NCBI GenBank assembly: GCA_947630835.1
Contig: CANRIZ010000012.1
Coordinates: 1 to 64,000 of the forward strand
DNA: 64,000 bases
Reading direction: 5' to 3'
Origin: an uncultured Clostridia bacterium
Lineage (GTDB): Bacteria; Bacillota; Clostridia; Oscillospirales; Acutalibacteraceae
A model generated the notes under the pieces. It searched no databases. It saw only the letters and a list, made by a program, of their open reading frames with translations, and was not told the DNA's origin. Each line of letters opens with the position of its first letter. Position 1 is the stretch's first letter. Made by a program: the position numbers and the translations under genes. Positions 57,950 through 64,000 of this stretch are shown piece after piece.

Positions 57950-58841
57950 CTCTTTTTTTCTTTTTTTTGCTTATCAAAAGATTAAGCTCGTTTTCCATAC
58001 CGTCAAATATTATGTTTTCCGTTATGGAATTGTAGCAATTTTTATCAAGCCTTTCAAACGAAGACGCGGCCTCGTTTGCGCTTATTCTTATCCTTGCGAT
58101 TATTTCCTTTTCCTGCTTTTCGCTAACGGCGGCTTTCGGACCGTTCAAACCGTAAACATAAATAAACGGATTGTATCGGAAGGCGGAAATATCACTTTCA
58201 AGGTCGTCGAAGGCGTCCATAAGATAAACCCATCTGCCCAGACAGTAAGCGGTTCTTTTGGCAAGCTCCTTTTGAAGCGACTCGGGCATATCAAGGGTGA
58301 AAATTTCGGAAAGAGCCTTTGCCGAAGGGTCGCAGGCAAGGTCAACGCTGTCGCTTTTTTCCTTTTCGATAAGAGCCTGCCTGTCCGTTTGCGCTTTTAT
58401 AATACCGTCATACTGCGGAAAGCGGTTTTGCGCCTTTTTAAACTTGGCTTTTATATAAGGATAAATCAAATATAAAGCAATTTTTTTGTAAAACGGCGAA
58501 TCAGCCAAATTGTCCCTTACCTTATAATAGAACATAATCACGGTGAGCGCCGCGGCCTTTTTAAGGAAATCGTCCTCATCAATATAATTGCACTTTTTTA
58601 AAGGATTAAACCTGCAAACGCCGCTGTGGGCGCAGTCGGGTTCTTTTTGAAAAACGCACTTTAAAAAAAGCACGAAAAACGTTGCGTCATAGGTGAGAAA
58701 AAATCTTGTTAAAATGCCGTATTCCTTTCCCAAAGTTTTGCAAAGAGAACAATATACGGCCTTATATGTTTCATATTCTTTAATTTTAAGTTCCGCTTTA
58801 TCCGGTTTAACGTAGCCGAACAAAAAACCACCTCTGAACAT
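57930..58841 (-). CDS. DUF5685-like protein
   Basis: FGYVKPDKAELKIKEYETYKAVYCSLCKTLGKEYGILTRFFLTYDATFFVLFL; paired with J-domain gene. Confidence 0.75.
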   Translation of the reverse strand: MFRGGFLFGYVKPDKAELKIKEYETYKAVYCSLCKTLGKEYGILTRFFLTYDATFFVLFLKCVFQKEPDCAHSGVCRFNPLKKCNYIDEDDFLKKAAALTVIMFYYKVRDNLADSPFYKKIALYLIYPYIKAKFKKAQNRFPQYDGIIKAQTDRQALIEKEKSDSVDLACDPSAKALSEIFTLDMPESLQKELAKRTAYCLGRWVYLMDAFDDLESDISAFRYNPFIYVYGLNGPKAAVSEKQEKEIIARIRISANEAASSFERLDKNCYNSITENIIFDGMENELNLLISKKKKKRGEENGE

Positions 58842-58965
58842 ATCGGTAATAATATATTAGCACAAACGGCGTTGTTTAACAATAAACGAGAGGCTGTTTT
58901 TTTGCTTATAGTCCCGAATTTACATTTTGTTAACAAAATAAGCGGAATATGCAAGAGGGCAAAAA

Positions 58966-58991
58966 AATAGCTCCCCTATTGGAGAACTACT
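58966..58991 (-). terminator. Terminator after 5S rRNA
   Basis: Minus strand AGTTCTCC-AATA-GGGGAGCT-ATTTTTTTG. Confidence 0.8.
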
Positions 58992-58998
58992 TTTATTG

Positions 58999-59115
<117 letters not shown>

Positions 59116-59233
59116 TTTGAGAAACGTTGCCGTAACGGCTCATCTCTCAATTACTTATCGGATTATATCACAACTGTTTTTAAAATGCAAGTATTTTTTA
59201 CAATAAATTTAAAATTTTTTAACGGGAAATTAT

Positions 59234-59743
59234 TTATTCCTTTACAAGCACCTTTAAAATTTCGCCTACATAGGTTCTGTGGTAATCCGCAGAGGAATAA
59301 TTGCTCATTATATCCTGCGCCAAAAATCCGTCGGGATTCATATCCTGATACGCTATTTTTTTGCAAACTATCACGGTATGCGCCTGTTCAAACGAAACGC
59401 CGTCGCCCGCATTGACGGGAACGAAACCCGTTTCCTTCATTTTGTCGCACTCCCTGCCGGATTTTGAGCCGCAAACGCCCAGCTCCTTTTTGTATTCGCC
59501 GTCAAAGAAGCTGAGAGTAAAGGTATCGCTGTTTTCCATAAACTCATAGGTGTATCTTTGCGGACGCACAAAGCAGATTACAACGTCCTTGCCCCAAAGC
59601 TCGCCGAGCGCTCCCCAGGAAACGGTCATGGTATTAAAGCTCTGTTCGTTTCCCGCCGTAAGCAGCGCCCATTCGTCGCTTATCATTTGAACCGGAGATT
59701 TGCTTAAATCCCTTATGTTAATTTCCTTAAACAAATAAATCAC
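59234..59743 (-). CDS. Flavin reductase family protein
   Basis: FNTMTVSWGALGELWGKDVVICFVRPQRYTYEFMENSDTFTLSFF. Confidence 0.88.
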   Translation of the reverse strand: MIYLFKEINIRDLSKSPVQMISDEWALLTAGNEQSFNTMTVSWGALGELWGKDVVICFVRPQRYTYEFMENSDTFTLSFFDGEYKKELGVCGSKSGRECDKMKETGFVPVNAGDGVSFEQAHTVIVCKKIAYQDMNPDGFLAQDIMSNYSSADYHRTYVGEILKVLVKE

Positions 59744-59892
59744 CTCAATTAATTTTACTAAATATTATTATATAAATATTATTATAGCACCTTTTTTAAA
59801 TATGACAACAAAAAAGCGGAAATTTACGGTACCGACGAGTTTTCACCGATACCGCCTCCGTTAATTTTTCTTTATGCTTTCGATTTGCAAAA

Positions 59893-60345
59893 TCACTTTA
59901 GATAATTATTTTCTAAAAGCCAAGCAAACAAAACCTTTGCCCTGCTCTCAAGCTCGGGAACGGAGTTTTTGTCAAAAAATTCAAGCCTTGTGCTTTCGCC
60001 GTCCGTAATTTTCGGCTTTCCCTCAACGCCTTGCGCAAGGTAAAGCGCTACAACGCAGTAAAGCTCGTCGCCGTTCGGGTATTTGAAATAGAAATCATTA
60101 CCCGAAAAAACATTTAAAAGGGTAAATCCTTCGGCGGTCAAATTCGTTTCCTCTTTCAGCTCTCTTGCCGCCGTCTGCTCCAAATTTTCGCCAAGCTCCA
60201 GCGCTCCTCCCGGTATGCCCCATGTGCCTGTATCCGAGCGCAGGTTTAACAGTATTTTGTTATCCTTTATTACAACTGCCGTAGCTCCCGCCGAAATCAT
60301 CGGCTTATGGCCTATATATTTTCGCATATCTTTTATATAACTCAT
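59893..60345 (-). CDS. NUDIX hydrolase
   Basis: GGALELGENLEQTAARELKEETNLTAEG Nudix box. Confidence 0.95.
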   Translation of the reverse strand: MSYIKDMRKYIGHKPMISAGATAVVIKDNKILLNLRSDTGTWGIPGGALELGENLEQTAARELKEETNLTAEGFTLLNVFSGNDFYFKYPNGDELYCVVALYLAQGVEGKPKITDGESTRLEFFDKNSVPELESRAKVLFAWLLENNYLK

Positions 60346-60440
60346 AAATTCACTCCGTAAAACAGAATAAAATCAATTTCGGAATTTTTTAAGCTTTCTT
60401 CCGAAGCCTTGCAAGCGCCTGTATTCTACAAATATAACTA

Positions 60441-60486
60441 AGCCTTCTATGGCATTTTTTATTCTACCATAGAAGGCTGTTTTTCT
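60441..60486. terminator. Hairpin terminator between NUDIX and HtrA-like genes
   Basis: AGCCTTCTATGG...CCATAGAAGGCT-GTTTTTCTG. Confidence 0.6.
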
Positions 60487-60533
60487 GTTGTCCGTTTTTA
60501 CCGGACTTGTTTAAAATGCCCGTCTTTATTAAA

Positions 60534-62189
60534 TCAGTTTCCGAAATACCCGCCAAAGGGATTCCAATACTGCGGTGAAGTGGTGGATTCCACCTCGTTG
60601 TCCGCTTCTCCCTTATCCTCGACCAGGGTTACCTCAACTTCAAATTCGTTAATTTTATAATCCTTGTCGATATGGCAGATTGTCAAAGTCAACTTATCGC
60701 CGACTTTGGATTTTTCTATAAGCTGGGATAAAGAACTCGATTTTTCAAGCTCCTTGCCGTTTACCTTTGTAATAAGGTCGCCTACCTCAACGCCCTTACC
60801 TATAAGCGAGCTGTCAGCGTTTATCCCCTGAATTATGATAGAACCCGTGGGAAGCCCTTTAACGCCGACTATCATAGAATAAGTCTGGCTTGCGGAAGCG
60901 GGCGTATAGGTTATTCCGAGCTTAGGTCTGTTTGTAACGTATCCGTGTTCGATAATTTCGTTATAAACCTCGGTAAATGTTTTTGAAGGAACGGCAAAGC
61001 CCATACCCTCGTAGCTTGTGTTTGCAATCTTTGAAGAATTTATGCCGACGAGCTGTCCGTTCGAGTTTACAAGAGCGCCGCCGGAATTCCCGGGATTTAT
61101 GGCCGCAGTATGCTGAAGACAAACCATTTTATAACCAATTTCACTGTTTATGGGCCTTGCAATGGCGGAAATCATACCGTTGGTAAATGAACCCGCAAAG
61201 TCAACGCCGCCGGGATTTCCTATGGCGTAAACCGTTTCGCCTACGGCAAGCTTGTCGGAATCGCCTATTTCAAAAGCTTTAAGGCCTGTTTTGGCAATTC
61301 TCAAAACCGCAATATCCGTTCTTTCGTCGGCGCCTATCACGTTCGCGTCGCATTTTGTTTCGTCATAAAGCTGAATGGTAACGGAGCTGCTGTTGTCAAC
61401 AACATGAGCGCAGGTGATAATATACGTGTATTTGCCGTCCTTATCCTCGCCCACTATAACGCCCGAGCCCTCGCTTGCGGCAACGGTTGTGTTTGACGAG
61501 TAAACCAAAACGCCTACGGAGCTTTGCTTAACCTTTTCGTAAACGTCTTCCGCCGAGATGCCGGTATTGCTCGGCTGTTGAGAATCGGCCGAGGAATCGG
61601 AAACCTGTAAAGAAGGCGCGTCAACCTTTTGCTTTTCCGTTTTCTTTTCGCGTGAAAGCACTCCGCTTGCGCTGAGAACCGTAAGGACCGAAGCAACGAA
61701 CACTATTAAAACTATGCAGACGGCAAAAATCTTTTTGCCTTTTTTATTTTTGCCTGCGTTGTTATTTTGCCGATTATACGGCTCGGAGGTATTAAAGGGT
61801 TGATTGGGTACGGTGTTTTGCTGAGGATTGTACGGATTTTGATTTTGATAAGGATAGCTCCCCTGCTGAGGATTGTTGCCGTAATAAACGTAATTGGGCG
61901 AGCTTTTTCTGCCGTACTGCTGAGGATTTTGACCGTAATAATATCTTTGCTCGGCAGAATTGCCGTTATAATTCTGCTCGGGGGGATAATTATTTACGGG
62001 CTGTTCGGGCGTTTGCCGATCGGGTGTTTGCCGTTCCTGCGCGGGAGCTTCGTAATCGGGCTGAGAACCGTTGCTTTCGGTCTGCCCCGGGTTAGAATCT
62101 TCCCCCTGCCGCAAGTTTAAATTTTCGTCGTTAGACGTCCCGTTTTCATTTTCCCCTCCGGTGAAATTATTATTGTCAAATTCGCTCAT
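60534..62189 (-). CDS. HtrA/DegP-like S1C serine protease with PDZ domain
   Basis: ITCAHVV, ERTDIAVLRI, AINPGNSGGALVNSNGQLVGINS catalytic triad motifs; Q/N/P-rich N-terminus then TM; C-terminal PDZ. Confidence 0.95.
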   Translation of the reverse strand: MSEFDNNNFTGGENENGTSNDENLNLRQGEDSNPGQTESNGSQPDYEAPAQERQTPDRQTPEQPVNNYPPEQNYNGNSAEQRYYYGQNPQQYGRKSSPNYVYYGNNPQQGSYPYQNQNPYNPQQNTVPNQPFNTSEPYNRQNNNAGKNKKGKKIFAVCIVLIVFVASVLTVLSASGVLSREKKTEKQKVDAPSLQVSDSSADSQQPSNTGISAEDVYEKVKQSSVGVLVYSSNTTVAASEGSGVIVGEDKDGKYTYIITCAHVVDNSSSVTIQLYDETKCDANVIGADERTDIAVLRIAKTGLKAFEIGDSDKLAVGETVYAIGNPGGVDFAGSFTNGMISAIARPINSEIGYKMVCLQHTAAINPGNSGGALVNSNGQLVGINSSKIANTSYEGMGFAVPSKTFTEVYNEIIEHGYVTNRPKLGITYTPASASQTYSMIVGVKGLPTGSIIIQGINADSSLIGKGVEVGDLITKVNGKELEKSSSLSQLIEKSKVGDKLTLTICHIDKDYKINEFEVEVTLVEDKGEADNEVESTTSPQYWNPFGGYFGN

Positions 62190-62259
62190 GAATAAGACCT
62201 CCTGTTGTTTTCTGTTATATATACTAAATCAATAATATTAACTTGTTATTAACAAGGTT

Positions 62260-63795
62260 TTAAGTTTTTTTGCTTGGCTGCGGGTATTCCGGCAAAGTAA
62301 AGCTGAAAGCCGTATATTCGTTTTCAACGCTGTCCGCCTTAACGCTTCCGCCGTGCATTTCTATTATTGTTTTTACTATATACAGCCCGAGGCCCGCGCT
62401 CTTTGTATCGAAGCTTCGGGATTTATCCACCTTATAGAAGCGTTCAAAAATCTTTGAAAGCTCCTCGGAGGAAATTCCCGAACCCGTATTTAATATTGTC
62501 ACGGTTGCGGAATTGTCGGAATTTTTAGCGACAGACGCGGTAATTGTGCCGTTCTTTGTAAACTTAACCGCATTGTCGACAAGATTGTAAATAACCTGGT
62601 GAATCATATCCTCGTCCGCATTTACAAGCAGCGGTTCAAGGGTATCAAGCCCTTTTATCTCGATATTATTATGCTCAATTTGTTGCTCAAATGATATAAG
62701 AACATTAATTATATCGTTCGTTATATTAAATTGCTTCGGATTTAAATTCAACTCGCCCTCCTCGATTTTGGAGAGGTTAAGCATCGCTACAACGAGCCTT
62801 GAAAGCCTTTTGGTTTCGTTTGAAACGATTTCGAGATAATGCTCCTGCTTTTCCGGCGGGATAGTGCCGTCAAGTATTCCGTCGATAAAACCTCCTATAG
62901 TGGTCATAGGCGTTTTTAATTCGTGGGAAACATTCGCAACGAAGCTTCTTCTTGAGCTTTCGAGCATCGCAAGGTTCGAAGCCATTTTGTTGAATTCCCT
63001 TAACAGGCTCTCAAGCTCGCGTCCGCCCCTTACCCGTACTCTGTAGCTGAAATCGCCCATCGCATAGGATTTTGTGGCGTTGGACATATCCTTAAGCGGG
63101 CTTAAAATATTGTTAATAAAGAAATAAATCGCCACCGCGCCTATTAAAAGCGAAAATGCCGAAGCGAGCAAAAACGCCTTTAACGTACTTGAAAGGAAGG
63201 AAGCCGCGCCCGTGGAAGCGGGAGTTGCGGCAAATACTATAGCGACTACCTTATCGTTTACAACTATGGGGTCGGCGGCTACAATCTGCTCTTTTGAATA
63301 AACCCCGCCGAGAGTTGTGCCGGTGTTTGAATACTCGCCCTTTTCCGCTTCGGAGATAATCGGCGCGGGTATGTGGTACATAGAGTGTACTATACATTTT
63401 CCGTCGCTTACTATTTCATATTCGTCGGTAACAAGGTCCTTGCACAAGATGACGTCGCCGGCAAGATTGCAAACATAAATGTCCGCGTCAATAGCTTTTG
63501 AAATCATTGAAATATTATTACAAAGCATAAAAATAGAGCCCTGTAAATCGGAATTAATCCTTGTTTCCAAAACCTCCGTGGTAAGCGCCGAAACATTTTT
63601 TGAATTTTCGTGGAGCAAATTACGGGTTTGATCGAACCAGTTATTTGCTCCGAACACGCTGAAGGATATTCCCAAAATGGCAAAACAAATAAATTCAAGT
63701 ACAAGGAAGGCTACAAAATATTTGAGGAATATTCCCCTGTTTTTAATAAGTCCCTTCCCTTTTTTTAAAAATGATTTGCGTTCTTTTGCCGGCAT
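62260..63795 (-). CDS. Sensor histidine kinase (HAMP, HisKA, HATPase)
   Basis: FVANVSHELKTPMTTIGGFIDGILDGTIPPE, VIYNLVDNAVKFT, SAGLGLYIVKTIIEMHGG. Confidence 0.96.
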   Translation of the reverse strand: MPAKERKSFLKKGKGLIKNRGIFLKYFVAFLVLEFICFAILGISFSVFGANNWFDQTRNLLHENSKNVSALTTEVLETRINSDLQGSIFMLCNNISMISKAIDADIYVCNLAGDVILCKDLVTDEYEIVSDGKCIVHSMYHIPAPIISEAEKGEYSNTGTTLGGVYSKEQIVAADPIVVNDKVVAIVFAATPASTGAASFLSSTLKAFLLASAFSLLIGAVAIYFFINNILSPLKDMSNATKSYAMGDFSYRVRVRGGRELESLLREFNKMASNLAMLESSRRSFVANVSHELKTPMTTIGGFIDGILDGTIPPEKQEHYLEIVSNETKRLSRLVVAMLNLSKIEEGELNLNPKQFNITNDIINVLISFEQQIEHNNIEIKGLDTLEPLLVNADEDMIHQVIYNLVDNAVKFTKNGTITASVAKNSDNSATVTILNTGSGISSEELSKIFERFYKVDKSRSFDTKSAGLGLYIVKTIIEMHGGSVKADSVENEYTAFSFTLPEYPQPSKKT

Positions 63796-63800
63796 AAAAA

Positions 63801-64000
63801 TTAATCCTTCGTTTCAAATTTATATCCTACGCCCCAAACGGTTTTAAGCTCCCATTTGTCGGAAACGCCCTCAAGCTTTTCTCTGAGCCTTTTAACATGA
63901 ACGTCGACCGTTCTCGAATCGCCGTAGTAATCGAAGCCCCATACCTCGTCAAGAAGCTGATCTCTTGAAAAAACTCTGTTCGGATTTGAAGCCAAATGAA
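63801..64000 (-). CDS. OmpR/PhoB-family response regulator, C-terminal winged helix (truncated by window edge)
   Basis: [56 protein letters not shown]; the gene's N-terminal part lies beyond the window. Confidence 0.93.
   Translation of the reverse strand, partial: HLASNPNRVFSRDQLLDEVWGFDYYGDSRTVDVHVKRLREKLEGVSDKWELKTVWGVGYKFETKD

Overview
This 64 kb window looks like a chromosomal segment of an endospore-forming Firmicute (Clostridia/Oscillospiraceae-like by gene content). Most genes are on the minus strand. Core loci recognised from translated ORFs: rpsB-tsf, mreB-like, ftsK/spoIIIE-tepA, acn-icd-rex, tyrS with a T-box leader, recN-argR-nadK-tlyA-dxs-ispA-xseB-xseA-tsaD-like-nusB-Gls24, the complete spoIIIAA-AH operon, uvrA-uvrB-radC, an htrA-like protease, a two-component system, two tRNAs and a lone 5S rRNA.

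The main discovery candidate is at about 42.2-51.1 kb. A cobalamin-riboswitch leader, with a visible terminator and antiterminator, precedes a tightly packed operon. It encodes a small HNH-repeat-like protein, a sortase-anchored surface protein with an alpha/alpha-toroid and a possible beta domain reminiscent of intrinsic factor/transcobalamin, a membrane-tethered DUF4430 (transcobalamin C-terminal-like) protein, and a complete ECF transporter (T, fused A-A, S, T). I interpret it as a Gram-positive surface corrinoid capture and import system.

Other items of interest: an AsnB-like protein whose catalytic Cys is Ser (MSGI), a consensus promoter plus Rex-like operator before acn-icd-rex, a stand-alone dockerin-like peptide, a sortase-anchored LCAT-like lipase, a compositionally distinct two-gene segment beside tRNAs, and an unassigned hairpin RNA candidate. 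No CRISPR array, prophage or transposase was seen.
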